Shown: piece by piece, positions 16,135 to 25,523 of the stretch
Layout: each line of letters opens with the position of its first letter
Position numbering within the stretch: position 1 is the first letter of the stretch
NCBI GenBank assembly: GCA_019746355.1
Contig: JAIESC010000240.1
Location: 12,157 to 76,156, forward strand
Direction of reading: 5' to 3'
Source of the DNA: Xanthobacteraceae bacterium
GTDB taxonomy: Bacteria; Pseudomonadota; Alphaproteobacteria; Rhizobiales; Xanthobacteraceae
DNA: 64,000 nt
Translations under genes and position numbers: made by a program
Notes under the pieces: generated by a model
What the model was told of the DNA's origin: nothing
What the model saw: the letters and a program-made list of their open reading frames with translations, nothing else
Database searches by the model: none

Positions 16135-17649
16135 ATGAGTCAGGTTTTCCGGGACGTCGGCATTCAGATCAGCGCCAAGACGCGCGATATCATGCTGGCG
16201 GTGGCAAGGGAATTGCGCGCGAAGCACAGCGCGCGCATCCATCTCTACACGCGTGGCCCGGAGGAGGAGCGATTTTTCAACAACTGGCCCGGCGACAAAT
16301 GCTGGGACAGTGTCACGGATGCTGCAAAGATCCCATCGGCGATTCTTGAAACCGAGATCGACGAAGCATGCACCATTGCGCGCGCTAAGGAATGGGAGAC
16401 CAGGATTGGCCGAACCGTCAACGAGCTGACGTTCTCGCATCGCCATCTCGGCCGGGGCTACGCGTTGGGCGGCTTCAGGCATCCGCACGCGGCCACGTAT
16501 GACGATGCTGGCTATCTGCAGACCATCCATGCCTACGTCTGTCAGCTTGAGTTCTGGGATGGCGAGATGGATCGACGCGGACTGACGCTGTTGCTGCAAG
16601 GTGACAACGTCGCCCAGGCGGTCGCGGCGTCGCGGCAAGTGCCGGCGCGGTTTTTAATTGGGGCGCGCTACAAGTCGCTGTGGTTCTGGGCGTCCGATCA
16701 GTACCAGAGCAATCCGCTGCTTCCGGCGGCGTGGGCCGCCGCGCGGCCAGGGCCTTTGTTCGAAGTCGACGAGTCCTATGTCGGCGCGAACGTAAAGAGA
16801 GCCGAGTTTGCCGATTGGATCAGCTTGCGGAAGCTTCCTTTCCACACCGCCTATGCGATTGCGACGATGACCTATTGGCGTATTCGCAGGCTGACCAAGG
16901 GGCGGGCCTATAACTACTGGGAATTCATTAGCTGGCCGGCGCGGCAATATCTCGGATTGCATGAGGTGAAGCGATGGTTCTCCGCGCGCCTGGACGATCT
17001 GAAGGGCAAGCCTTTCGTCTATTTTCCGATGCACAAGGAGCCCGAAGAGTCGTTTCTGCTGCGTTCGCCGGAATTTTTTAGCCAGCACGCCGCCATCGCG
17101 TCGTTATCGCGATCGCTTCCCGCCGGCACGTTGCTGGCAATCAAAGAAAATTCCTACGCTATCGCGCGCCGGCCGCGTGACTTCTATCGGCAGATTGCCG
17201 CGCTTAAGAACGTGGTACTTCTGGACGTCAACGAGGATGGCATCGAGTGCGTCAGGCGCGCCAGCGCCGTTGCCACGATTACCGGCACGGCCGGGATCGA
17301 GGCTGCGGCGATGGGGCAGCCGGTCATATCGTTCGCACAACATCATCCGATGTCGATGTTGCCACACGTTCAAACCGTCAAAAACGAATCTGATCTTTCG
17401 AAGATGTTGAGTGCGGCATTGTCCCCGGAGTTCGACCGCGCCAAGGCCGAGGCCGACGGCCAGAGATTTCTGAGAGCGATTGCCGATTCGGCATTCGACC
17501 TCGGTCAATTCAAGATTGTGCGTCCCGGTCAGATCACGATCCTTCCCGAATGGGTTGTGAACGCGGTACAAGGGCTCGAAACGTCCCTAACCGGACAGCT
17601 GCCTCTACAATCCACCATGTCTGACGCCCGCTATAAGGCTGTGTCGTGA
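16135..17649 (+). CDS. Capsule/surface-polysaccharide synthesis protein (GT-B-like glycosyltransferase)
   Basis: The protein has 504 residues. The C-terminal half has a pattern shared with capsule-synthesis and Kdo-transferase-like proteins: FVYFPMHKEPE, a long helical region, LAIKENSY, then ITGTAGIEAAAMGQPVI, typical of a nucleotide-sugar binding GT-B domain. The N-terminal half is not recognisable. Its stop overlaps the start of the NeuB-like gene (GTGA). It may transfer a nonulosonic acid made by the adjacent genes, but this is inference from position. Confidence 0.65.
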   Translation: MSQVFRDVGIQISAKTRDIMLAVARELRAKHSARIHLYTRGPEEERFFNNWPGDKCWDSVTDAAKIPSAILETEIDEACTIARAKEWETRIGRTVNELTFSHRHLGRGYALGGFRHPHAATYDDAGYLQTIHAYVCQLEFWDGEMDRRGLTLLLQGDNVAQAVAASRQVPARFLIGARYKSLWFWASDQYQSNPLLPAAWAAARPGPLFEVDESYVGANVKRAEFADWISLRKLPFHTAYAIATMTYWRIRRLTKGRAYNYWEFISWPARQYLGLHEVKRWFSARLDDLKGKPFVYFPMHKEPEESFLLRSPEFFSQHAAIASLSRSLPAGTLLAIKENSYAIARRPRDFYRQIAALKNVVLLDVNEDGIECVRRASAVATITGTAGIEAAAMGQPVISFAQHHPMSMLPHVQTVKNESDLSKMLSAALSPEFDRAKAEADGQRFLRAIADSAFDLGQFKIVRPGQITILPEWVVNAVQGLETSLTGQLPLQSTMSDARYKAVS

Positions 17650-18689
17650 CGGATATCGTCGTCGGCGGGCGGGCGATCGGTCCGTCCCACCCCTGTTTCG
17701 TTATCGCCGAAGTGGCGCAGTCCCATGACGGCAGCGTCAACATGGCGCATGCTTTTATCGATGCCGCTGCTGCAGCAGGGGCGAACGCGATCAAGTTCCA
17801 GACCCACATCGCCGCAGCCGAAAGCACGCGGGCCGAGCAGTGGCGCGTGCGGTTCTCGCACCAGGACGATACGCGCTACGACTACTGGCGCCGCATGGAG
17901 TTTTCCGAGGAGCAATGGCTGGGCTTGAGTCGGCACGCCAGAGAGAAGGGCTTGCAGTTCCTGAGCACGCCGTTTTCCGAGCGTGCAGCTGATCTTCTGG
18001 ACCGGGTCGAGGTCGCAGCCTGGAAAATCGCGTCGGGCGAAGTCGGCAATATGGCGCTGTTCGAGCACATGGCGCGAATGCCCAAGCCGCTTCTGATCTC
18101 CACCGGCATGTCGCCGTGGGCGGAGATCGATGCAGCGATTGCGGCGGCCCAGCACCTGAATCTGCCGTACTCGCTTTTGCAGTGTACGTCGATCTATCCG
18201 ACGCCGGCCGAGAAGGTCGGCTTGAACGTGCTTTCAGAAATGCGCAGGCGCTATGCCTGCCCGGTCGGGCTCTCCGATCACACGGGCCGTCCCGAGACGG
18301 CGGTGGCTGCTGCTGCGATCGGCATGGATCTGGTCGAGGTTCATGTCACGTTCCATCCGAAAATGTTCGGGCCGGACGTGCCGGCGTCATTGACCTTTGA
18401 GCAACTGGCCGAGATGGTGCGCATGGTTCGCTTCGTGGAAAGCGCGAGGCAGCATCCGGTCGACAAAGATGCGATGGCGGAGGAACTCGCACCGATGCGG
18501 AAGTTGTTCAACAAGAGCATTGTCGCGGCTTGCGATCTCGAAGGCGGCACCGTGCTGGCCCGCGAGCACCTGGCGATCAAGAAGCCCGGCACCGGAATGC
18601 CACCGCAAGAAATCGATGCGGTCATCGGCCGCCGCTTGACGCGTCCGCTGAAGGCCGATGATCCGATCGCTGAGGACCTGTTGTCGTAG
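17646..18689 (+). CDS. neuB: N-acetylneuraminate/legionaminate synthase family (NeuB-like, first copy)
   Basis: The protein has 347 residues: a TIM-barrel synthase (FVIAEVAQSHDG near the start, AIKFQTH, KIASGE, ISTGMS, GLSDHTG) and a C-terminal SAF antifreeze-like domain (about 285-345). Family reaction: phosphoenolpyruvate plus an N-acetylhexosamine give a nine-carbon nonulosonic acid. The usual EKHFTLD motif is replaced here by EVHVTFHPKMFGPD, keeping the metal-binding His but marking a divergent subgroup. It is followed directly by NeuC-like and NeuA-like genes, a complete short route to a CMP-activated sialic or legionaminic-type sugar. Which sugar cannot be told. Confidence 0.9.
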   Translation: MTDIVVGGRAIGPSHPCFVIAEVAQSHDGSVNMAHAFIDAAAAAGANAIKFQTHIAAAESTRAEQWRVRFSHQDDTRYDYWRRMEFSEEQWLGLSRHAREKGLQFLSTPFSERAADLLDRVEVAAWKIASGEVGNMALFEHMARMPKPLLISTGMSPWAEIDAAIAAAQHLNLPYSLLQCTSIYPTPAEKVGLNVLSEMRRRYACPVGLSDHTGRPETAVAAAAIGMDLVEVHVTFHPKMFGPDVPASLTFEQLAEMVRMVRFVESARQHPVDKDAMAEELAPMRKLFNKSIVAACDLEGGTVLAREHLAIKKPGTGMPPQEIDAVIGRRLTRPLKADDPIAEDLLS

Positions 18690-18691
18690 TC

Positions 18692-19846
18692 ATGTCCAGG
18701 AAAGTCGCGGTGGTGATCACGGCGCGTGCGAGCTATGCGCGAATAAAGAGCGCGCTCGCAGCGATCCGCGGGCACAACGATCTGGAGCTTTTCGTGGTGG
18801 TCGCAGCCTCTGCGCTGCTGGACCGCTACGGCAACGCCGTCGACGTCATCGCCCGCGACGGCTTCAAGGCCGATGCCCGCGTCTACATGATCGTGGAGGG
18901 CGAGAACCTCGTCACCTCTGCGAAGTCGACCGGCATGGGTCTCGCCGAGCTTGCGACTGTGTTCGACAATCTCCGACCCGATCTGGTGGTGACCATCGCG
19001 GATCGATTCGAAACCATCGCGACGGCGGTCGCCGCCGCCTACATGAACATCCCCCTGGTGCACGTTCAGGGCGGCGAGGTTACCGGCTCGATTGACGAGA
19101 AGGTCCGGCACGCGGTGACCAAGCTCGCCGATATTCATCTGGTGGCGAGCGAAAGCGCCCGAGCCCGCGTGATCCGCATGGGCGAAAAGCCGGACTGTGT
19201 GTTCAATGTCGGCTGTCCGTCTATCGATCTTGCGGCCGAAGTTGCGGCGAGGCCCGAGTTCGATTTCGATCCGTTCGAGAAATATGTCGGCGTTGGCGCG
19301 CCGATTGATCTGTCGCGCGGCTATGTCGTCGCCATGCAGCATCCGGTGACGACCGAGTTCGAGCAGTCGCGGAAGCAGGTGGCCGAGACGCTTCACGCCG
19401 TGGCCAGGATCGACCTGCCGACCCTGTGGTTCTGGCCGAATGTCGACGCCGGGTCGGACGGGACATCCAAGGAAATTCGCTCGTTCCGCGAGATTCATGC
19501 TCCGCGCAGTTTGCATTTCTTCAAGAACATGGAGCCGGAGGATTTCCTGCGGCTTGCAGTCAACAGCCGCTGCGTCGTTGGCAATTCCAGCGTCGGCATC
19601 CGCGAATGCTCTTTCCTCGGCGTGCCGGTCGTCAACATCGGCACGCGCCAGCGTGGCCGTGATCGTGGCGGCAATGTCATCGACGTGCCGCACGAGCGCG
19701 AGACGATCCGCGGCGCGATCGAGCAGCAGATCGCTCATGGCCACTACACCCCCGATCACGTGTTCGGCGACGGCGGGGCAGGACCGCGCATCGCCAATGT
19801 GCTTGCGACCGTGCCGCTCACGTTCGAGAAGCGGCTGACATTCTAG
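18692..19846 (+). CDS. neuC: UDP-GlcNAc (or GDP-GlcNAc) 2-epimerase, hydrolysing (NeuC/LegG-like)
   Basis: The protein has 384 residues. Hallmarks are TARASYARIKS at the start, VTIADRFETI, and HVQGGEVTGSIDEKVRHAVTK, the conserved hydrolysing-epimerase block, then VGNSSVGIRE and GTRQRGR. Family reaction: removal of the nucleotide with C2 epimerisation, giving ManNAc or a 2,4-diacetamido relative for the NeuB enzyme. It starts 2 bp after the NeuB stop. NeuC and LegG cannot be separated by eye; no LegB/LegC/LegH set lies beside it, which slightly favours NeuC-type use. Confidence 0.9.
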   Translation: MSRKVAVVITARASYARIKSALAAIRGHNDLELFVVVAASALLDRYGNAVDVIARDGFKADARVYMIVEGENLVTSAKSTGMGLAELATVFDNLRPDLVVTIADRFETIATAVAAAYMNIPLVHVQGGEVTGSIDEKVRHAVTKLADIHLVASESARARVIRMGEKPDCVFNVGCPSIDLAAEVAARPEFDFDPFEKYVGVGAPIDLSRGYVVAMQHPVTTEFEQSRKQVAETLHAVARIDLPTLWFWPNVDAGSDGTSKEIRSFREIHAPRSLHFFKNMEPEDFLRLAVNSRCVVGNSSVGIRECSFLGVPVVNIGTRQRGRDRGGNVIDVPHERETIRGAIEQQIAHGHYTPDHVFGDGGAGPRIANVLATVPLTFEKRLTF

Positions 19847-19848
19847 CC

Positions 19849-20541
19849 GTGAAGGCGCTTGGCATTATTCCGGCGCGCGGCGGCTCCAAGGGCGTCCCGC
19901 GCAAGAACGTCCGCATCGTCGGCGGCATTCCGCTGATTGGCCACACCATCCGCGCCGCACAGAACAGCAAGCGCCTGGTGCGCTTCGTCGTTTCCACGGA
20001 CGATGCGGAAATTGCCGAGACCGCAGAGCGGTTCGGGGCGCAGGTGTTGAAGCGTCCGAGCGAACTCGCGCGCGACGACAGTCCAGTGGACGGAGCGATC
20101 CGTCACGCGCTCGACAAGGCCGGGTACGAGTGCGACACGATCGCGCTTCTGCAGCCGACCACGCCGCTCCGCAGCAGCGACGATATAGATGCGGCGCTTG
20201 AGCTGTTCGCAAACGGCGGAGCGGACACGGTCATTGGCATTACTCAGGTCGGTGATAGGCATCCGTCGCGGATGTACCGGCTGGCGGACGGGCTGATGAA
20301 TCCAATCCTGCCGGAGCCGGCGGGGCGATTGCGCCAGCAGCTTGAGCCGATCTTTATCCGCAACGGCGCGATCTACATCTGCTCGGCCGCTCAGTTGTGC
20401 GCCACCAATTCCTTGTTCGGTCCGCGGTTGCGTGGCTACGTGATGCCCGCGGAGCGCGCCGTCAACATCGACGAGGAGATCGACCTCGTTGTCGCCGACT
20501 ACCTTCTGACCAAGCAAAGACACGACGGCCAGCAGGCGTGA
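19849..20541 (+). CDS. neuA: Acylneuraminate cytidylyltransferase (CMP-nonulosonate synthetase)
   Basis: The protein has 230 residues from GTG at 19849. The CTP-binding loop IIPARGGSKGVPRKN is intact (residues 6-20), with ALLQPTTPLR and a late FIRNGAIYI block typical of NeuA/LegF. It activates the nonulosonic acid with CMP for glycosyl transfer. It starts 2 bp after NeuC and its stop overlaps the next start (GTGA). With NeuB and NeuC it forms a compact three-gene cassette. Confidence 0.92.
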   Translation: MKALGIIPARGGSKGVPRKNVRIVGGIPLIGHTIRAAQNSKRLVRFVVSTDDAEIAETAERFGAQVLKRPSELARDDSPVDGAIRHALDKAGYECDTIALLQPTTPLRSSDDIDAALELFANGGADTVIGITQVGDRHPSRMYRLADGLMNPILPEPAGRLRQQLEPIFIRNGAIYICSAAQLCATNSLFGPRLRGYVMPAERAVNIDEEIDLVVADYLLTKQRHDGQQA

Positions 20542-21491
20542 AGGCAGCGGTTCTCAATCTGGAGCCGGACGGCTACTGCGCGCAGGCGCGCGCCATGCTG
20601 GAAGCGGTGGCCTTGGTGGACGACGGTCCGCTCGATCGCGGCGCTCTGCTCGCGCGCATTGGAAATTACGACGCCGTGGTGGTGAGGTTCGGTCACCGGA
20701 TCGACAATCCGGTTCTCAAGGCCGGGCGAAAGCTCCGCGTCATCGCCTGCGCGGCGACCGGCACCGATCACATTGACGTCGATGCTGCGATGGCGCGCGG
20801 TATCAAGGTGATCAGCCTGCGTGGCGAAACCGAATTTCTCCGGGGCATATCAGCCTCAGCAGAGCACGGCTGGGGACTTCTGCTGGCGCTGATGCGGCGG
20901 ATTCCGGCAGCGGTGGATATGGGCCGGAGCGGACAGTGGAACCGTGACGCTCTGCGTGGACGCGATCTCGCCGGAAAGCAGCTTGCGATCATCGGCTGCG
21001 GCCGGATCGGCGAGAAGACCGCGACCTATGCACGAGCCTTTGGCATGCGGATCGCTGCTTATGACCCGTACCTGTCCGAGCTTCCGTCGGGCATAGAGCG
21101 GCGGCCGACGATCGCCGCGGCGGTGGATGATGCCGATGTGGTGATGGTGCATGTGAGTTTGACACCGGAGACCCGGAATCTGGTGGGGGCATCCGAGTTC
21201 AGCGCGATGAAACGCGGCGCGGTTCTGGTCAACACGGCGCGGGGCGCCGTGATCGACGAAAACGCCCTCCTTTCGGCGCTCGAGAGCGGGCAGCTTTCGG
21301 GCGCTGCACTGGATGTCCTCGCCGACGAGACGTCGGAAGCGCTCGCACGTCATCCGCTGATCGAATGGGCCCGAGGCCACGAAAACCTTCTCATCACGCC
21401 GCACATTGCCGGTGCAAGTCTTGATGCGATGGCGGCGACGGAAATCTTTATCGCCGAAAGACTGGCGGCCGTATTGCGGGTGTCCGCTTGA
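20538..21491 (+). CDS. D-2-hydroxyacid dehydrogenase (phosphoglycerate dehydrogenase family)
   Basis: The protein has 317 residues from GTG at 20538, overlapping NeuA. The NAD-binding loop is IIGCGRIGEKTA, with the catalytic Arg in NTARGAVIDE and the His in ITPHIAGAS, characteristic of D-isomer-specific 2-hydroxyacid dehydrogenases. The usual role is NAD(P)-linked reduction of a 2-oxoacid or oxidation of a D-2-hydroxyacid. Between NeuA and an asparagine-synthase-like gene it may make a 2-hydroxyacid or 2-oxoacid that is then amidated onto a sugar. That link is speculative. Confidence 0.85.
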   Translation: MKAAVLNLEPDGYCAQARAMLEAVALVDDGPLDRGALLARIGNYDAVVVRFGHRIDNPVLKAGRKLRVIACAATGTDHIDVDAAMARGIKVISLRGETEFLRGISASAEHGWGLLLALMRRIPAAVDMGRSGQWNRDALRGRDLAGKQLAIIGCGRIGEKTATYARAFGMRIAAYDPYLSELPSGIERRPTIAAAVDDADVVMVHVSLTPETRNLVGASEFSAMKRGAVLVNTARGAVIDENALLSALESGQLSGAALDVLADETSEALARHPLIEWARGHENLLITPHIAGASLDAMAATEIFIAERLAAVLRVSA

Positions 21492-23173
21492 TTGAAATGG
21501 GCAATGCACTGGCGCTTCCGGGGTCCGACGCGCGTCCCGCGCTGGTGCTGGACAATGCGCTGCCCGGCTGGCGCAAGCTCGTCGGCGCGCCCGCGACGCT
21601 CTGGCTCAAGGGCCACCTGTTCGGCGCGGGCGAGCGGACGCTCGTGGACGCGAGCCGTCAGGGCCTCCGGGCGCTGCAGCGGGCGGTGGCCGATCTCGAC
21701 GGCTGCTTTGCCGTGATCGTCGAGACGCCAGAGGGCGTGTTCGCCGCGGCCGACCGCATCGGCTCGATCCCGGTCTTCGTCGTGTGGGACGACAAGACGC
21801 CAGGCGGCGGTCACCTGATCGGCGGCGCGGCGCTGCCGCTGGTCGCGCAAGCGGGCCTTGCCGCGACCAACCCGGAGGCGGTGCTGGCGCTCGGCATCGC
21901 AGGCTTCACGCTCGGCGAGACGGCGCTCATTCAGGGCGTCAGGCATCTGCGGGCCGGGCAGGCGGCGATCGTGCGCCCCGGCTGCGATCCCGAGTTCTCC
22001 TTCTATTTCTCCTACCGGCCATGGAACGTGGTCGAGCGTCCGAGCGAGAAGCTCGCGGCAGACCTCGGTGAAGTGCTGCGCGCGGTGTTTGCCAAGATGA
22101 TCGCCAGCGCCGAAGGCCGGCCGATCATGGTGCCGCTCAGCGCCGGCCTGGATTCCCGGCTGGTCGCCGCCGCGCTCAAGGAGTTCCGATATCCGGACGT
22201 GCGCTGCTACGCCTACGGCATTCCCGGCAATCACGAGGCGGCGGCGAGCCGCGCCATCGCCGAGCGGCTCGGCCTGCCGTGGACCTTCATCCCGGTGACG
22301 CCGGCAAGCCAGAGCAACTACTTCGCGAGCGCCGCCCATGACGAGTTCGTGCGCTACTCCGAAACGTTGACCGCGCTGCCATTCAACCAGGACCACGACG
22401 CCACGCGCCGCCTGATCGCGAGCGGATATGCGCCGCGCGATGCGATCTTCGTCAACGGGCAAAGCGGCGACTACATCACCGGCAACCACGTTCCCAAGGA
22501 TCTGTGGGCGCCGCCGCCGTCGTCCGATCGCGAGGCGCGCTGGTCACGGCTGTTTGCGGCCGGGCGGGCCAAGCATTTCGGCCTGTGGGAGCACATCGCC
22601 ACCAGGACCAACCTCGACCGGATCGAGCGGCAATTCAGGGCCGACCTCGAGCGCGAGGGCGGGCTGCCGGAAGATCCGGCCAACGACTGGGCGCTCTATG
22701 AGTCGTCCGAATTCATCCACCGGCAGTCGCGCTATGTCGTCGCCGGGCAGCGCTGCTACGAGCACCTCGGCGCAGACTGGCGGCTGCCGTTGTGGGATCG
22801 CGACCTGATCTCGTTCTACGAAACTGCGCCGCTGTCGGCGAAGAAGTCGCAGTCCCTGTACAAGGACACGCTGCGCAAGCTCGATTGGGGCAAGGTGTGG
22901 GACCTGCCGGTCAACCGCCGCAACGTCCGGCCGCTCTGGCTTGCGCCGATGCGGCTGGCCGCCAAGGCTGCGGCGGCGCCGCTCGGCCGTGACGCCTGGC
23001 ACCGAATCGAGCGCCGCTACTTCGCCTGGCACATGGACACGGTCGCGAACTACGCGGTCGTGCCGTGGAGCCGCGTCGCAAGCGACCGGCGCGGCTTTCG
23101 CAACCCGATCTCGTGGCATGCCGAGGCCTATCTTGCGCGCCACGGCATTGCGCTCGACTCGCTTGCCGCCTGA
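21488..23173 (+). CDS. Asparagine-synthase-like protein with degenerate glutaminase domain
   Basis: The protein has 561 residues from TTG at 21488 (ATG at 21497 alternative). The ATP-pyrophosphatase loop is present as PLSAGLDSRLV near residue 215, followed by the synthase C-domain. The N-terminal Ntn-hydrolase-like region (RTLVDASRQGL, LDGCFAVIVE, AADRIGSIPVF) lacks the MCG start, so it has no nucleophile Cys and cannot hydrolyse glutamine by the usual route. Such proteins often form amide or lactam bonds using another nitrogen or amine. In this operon the likely job is amidation of a uronic or acyl-sugar carboxylate; the substrate is unknown. Contrast the intact AsnB at 45815. Confidence 0.8.
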   Translation: MIEMGNALALPGSDARPALVLDNALPGWRKLVGAPATLWLKGHLFGAGERTLVDASRQGLRALQRAVADLDGCFAVIVETPEGVFAAADRIGSIPVFVVWDDKTPGGGHLIGGAALPLVAQAGLAATNPEAVLALGIAGFTLGETALIQGVRHLRAGQAAIVRPGCDPEFSFYFSYRPWNVVERPSEKLAADLGEVLRAVFAKMIASAEGRPIMVPLSAGLDSRLVAAALKEFRYPDVRCYAYGIPGNHEAAASRAIAERLGLPWTFIPVTPASQSNYFASAAHDEFVRYSETLTALPFNQDHDATRRLIASGYAPRDAIFVNGQSGDYITGNHVPKDLWAPPPSSDREARWSRLFAAGRAKHFGLWEHIATRTNLDRIERQFRADLEREGGLPEDPANDWALYESSEFIHRQSRYVVAGQRCYEHLGADWRLPLWDRDLISFYETAPLSAKKSQSLYKDTLRKLDWGKVWDLPVNRRNVRPLWLAPMRLAAKAAAAPLGRDAWHRIERRYFAWHMDTVANYAVVPWSRVASDRRGFRNPISWHAEAYLARHGIALDSLAA

Positions 23174-23178
23174 ACGCC

Positions 23179-24456
23179 GTGAAGGTTCTCGTGGTCGTCG
23201 GTGTCTATTCAGGTCTCGCGGACTCGCTGGCGTCCGGCCAGTGGCGGCCGCGCGGTGTGCCGGCGGTGTACAGGCTCTTGGAAGGGCTCGCGGCACGGCG
23301 CGACCTCGCGCCGGGCTTCGTGTTTCTGTCGCGCGACTTCGATCCGCGGTTTGCCGCGGCGAAGCGGCTGAGCCTTGCGCCGCTCGGCGACCGCGTCTGG
23401 ATCCTGCCGTGGCGACGCTGGCCGCTGTTCGACCGGCTGGGACTCGGAAGCACGCTCCGGGAGATCGAGCAGGCGCTTCGCGTGCTGCTGATCGCGATGC
23501 GGCTCCGTCCGGATGTGGCTTACTGCGCCAACACGGCGTTCGTCGGCGCGAGCCTGATGGCGCGGTTCGGCGTCGCGCCGGTGCTGCTGCGCTTCCTCGG
23601 ATTGTTTCCGGTGCATCGCCGGATGGCGGAGCGTCAGGGGCACGGCCTGGCGCGCTGGTTCTACCGCGCGCCGTTCGCGCGGGCGATCTGCACGCTGGAG
23701 GGAAGCGGCGCCGAATACTACCTGCCGAAGCTTCTGAAGCCCGGCGTTCCTCACGACGTGCTGCTCAACGGCGTCGACCGCGCGGATATCGATCGCGATG
23801 CGGTCGCGACGGTGAAGGCGAAGTACGGACTCGGCGGCAGGCCGGTGATCGGTTTTCTCGGACGGCTCGAGTCGTCCAAGGGCTGCGACGATTTCGTTGA
23901 GTCGCTGGTGCGGCTCGAGGCGCTGCGGCCTGGCGTCTTCGCAGGCCTGATCGTGGGCGACGGCTCGATGCGGCAACAGCTCGAACGGCGCGTCGCGGAG
24001 GCGGGCTTGTCGTCGCGGGTGCGCTTCGCCGGCGCGGTGCCGCACCAGGACGTCGCCGCCCATCTCGGCGCGTTCGATGTGTATGTGTCGCTCAACCTGT
24101 TCGGCAACCTGTCGAACGCCAACCTCGAAGCGATGGCGGCCGGGCGCTGCATGCTGGTGGTCGCGGGCGAGCCGCGCGACCACATCGACGACGTCACCGA
24201 CCGGCTCGTGCCGGCGTCGGTCGTCGAGCGCGTGCCACGCCAGGACTTGGCCGGCGGGCTTGCGAAGGCGTTGGCCGGTTTGCTGGACCGGCCGGGCGAG
24301 ATCGCCCGCCGCGCCGAGGCGACCGGAAAGCTTGCGGCGACGCTTGTTTCGGGCTGGAACGAGCGCGTCGCACACGAAATCTCGCTCATTCTGGCCGCGG
24401 CCGGCGTGAGGACTGAGCCGAGGACTGAACCGGCGCCGGGTAAGAGGATTGCATGA
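23179..24456 (+). CDS. Family 4 glycosyltransferase
   Basis: The protein has 425 residues from GTG at 23179, 5 bp after the asparagine-synthase-like gene. GT-B fold: IGFLGRLESSKG, then VGDGSMRQQLERR, RVRFAGAVPHQDV and the LEAMAAGRCMLV donor-binding block in which the usual E-x7-E pattern is only partly kept. Cytoplasmic, adding a sugar from a nucleotide donor to a lipid-linked acceptor. Donor unknown; the adjacent uronate-type trio (24453-27250) is one candidate source. Its stop overlaps the next start by 4 bp. Confidence 0.85.
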   Translation: MKVLVVVGVYSGLADSLASGQWRPRGVPAVYRLLEGLAARRDLAPGFVFLSRDFDPRFAAAKRLSLAPLGDRVWILPWRRWPLFDRLGLGSTLREIEQALRVLLIAMRLRPDVAYCANTAFVGASLMARFGVAPVLLRFLGLFPVHRRMAERQGHGLARWFYRAPFARAICTLEGSGAEYYLPKLLKPGVPHDVLLNGVDRADIDRDAVATVKAKYGLGGRPVIGFLGRLESSKGCDDFVESLVRLEALRPGVFAGLIVGDGSMRQQLERRVAEAGLSSRVRFAGAVPHQDVAAHLGAFDVYVSLNLFGNLSNANLEAMAAGRCMLVVAGEPRDHIDDVTDRLVPASVVERVPRQDLAGGLAKALAGLLDRPGEIARRAEATGKLAATLVSGWNERVAHEISLILAAAGVRTEPRTEPAPGKRIA

Positions 24457-25508
24457 GTGGAAGTGACAAGGTGCGCGTAGCGCTGGTCGGTGTCGGATAT
24501 TGGGGGCCGAACCTCGCCCGCAACATCGGGCAATGCCCCGGTGCGCGGTTTGCCGGCGTCTGCGACCGCGACGGCGCGCGGGCCAAGTCTGCCGCGGCTC
24601 CGCATCAGGGCGCGTTCGCCGATACCAATTTTGCCGCGACGTTGGCGCGGCCCGACGTCGATGCCGTGGTGCTGGCGACGCCGTCCGGCCTGCACTACGA
24701 GCAGACCAAGGCGGCGCTGCAGGCCGGCAAGCATGTGATGGTGGAGAAGCCGCTCGCGCACACCGCGCAGGAGGCGACCGAGCTGGTGCAGCTCGCCGCC
24801 AAGGCCAACCGCGTGCTGATGGTCGGCCACACGTTCCTCTACAACAACGTCGTGCGCGACGTGAAACGCCGCATCGACGGCGGCGAGCTCGGCACGGTGC
24901 GCTACATCTACGCCCAGCGCCTCAATCTCGGACGCTTCCGCACCGACTCCGACGTGATGTGGACGCTCGCGCCGCACGACGTGTCGATCCTCAATATGTG
25001 GCTCGACGCGCGGCCGGTCCGCGTCAGCGCGCGCGGCTATTCGTATATCTATCCGAAGTCCGGCGTGGCCGAGGTCGCCTTCGTGCATCTCGAGTATCCG
25101 GACGGGCGCTCGGCGCACCTGCATCTGTCCTGGCTCGATCCGCAGAAGCGGCGCGAGATGGTGATCGTCGGCAGCGACAAGATGTTGGTCTATGACGACG
25201 GCAATCCCGACGCGCACATCCAGCTCTACGACAAGAAGGCGGAGGCCGAGCATCAGGGTGAGCTCAAGGACTTCGCCGACTTCACCACGCGGCTGCGCGC
25301 CGGCGATCTCGTCATTCCCAACATCCGGCTGGTCGAGCCGCTGAAAGTCGAGATCGCCCATTTCATCGAATGCATCGCGCAGGGCAAGAAGCCGATCACT
25401 GATGGTGTTCATGGCCTCGATGTCGTGACCGTCCTCGAATGCGCGTCGCGTTCGATGGCGGCCGACGGCAAGTTCCTGGACATCGAATATCCGAGCATCA
25501 CTGGCTGA
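24453..25508 (+). CDS. Gfo/Idh/MocA oxidoreductase (WbpB-like), first copy
   Basis: The protein has 351 residues. N-terminal NAD-binding GVGYWGPNLARN, then VMVEKPLAHT, the family EKP block, and a C-terminal alpha/beta domain with FRTDSDVMWTLAPHDVSIL. It is directly followed by a DegT aminotransferase and a hexapeptide acetyltransferase, the order WbpB-WbpE-WbpD uses to turn UDP-GlcNAc-uronate into its 3-acetamido derivative. The 6-dehydrogenase WbpA is not in the window, so the same trio could act on another NDP-sugar. Confidence 0.82.
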   Translation: MSGSDKVRVALVGVGYWGPNLARNIGQCPGARFAGVCDRDGARAKSAAAPHQGAFADTNFAATLARPDVDAVVLATPSGLHYEQTKAALQAGKHVMVEKPLAHTAQEATELVQLAAKANRVLMVGHTFLYNNVVRDVKRRIDGGELGTVRYIYAQRLNLGRFRTDSDVMWTLAPHDVSILNMWLDARPVRVSARGYSYIYPKSGVAEVAFVHLEYPDGRSAHLHLSWLDPQKRREMVIVGSDKMLVYDDGNPDAHIQLYDKKAEAEHQGELKDFADFTTRLRAGDLVIPNIRLVEPLKVEIAHFIECIAQGKKPITDGVHGLDVVTVLECASRSMAADGKFLDIEYPSITG

Positions 25509-25523
25509 GGTAGCAATCCATTC

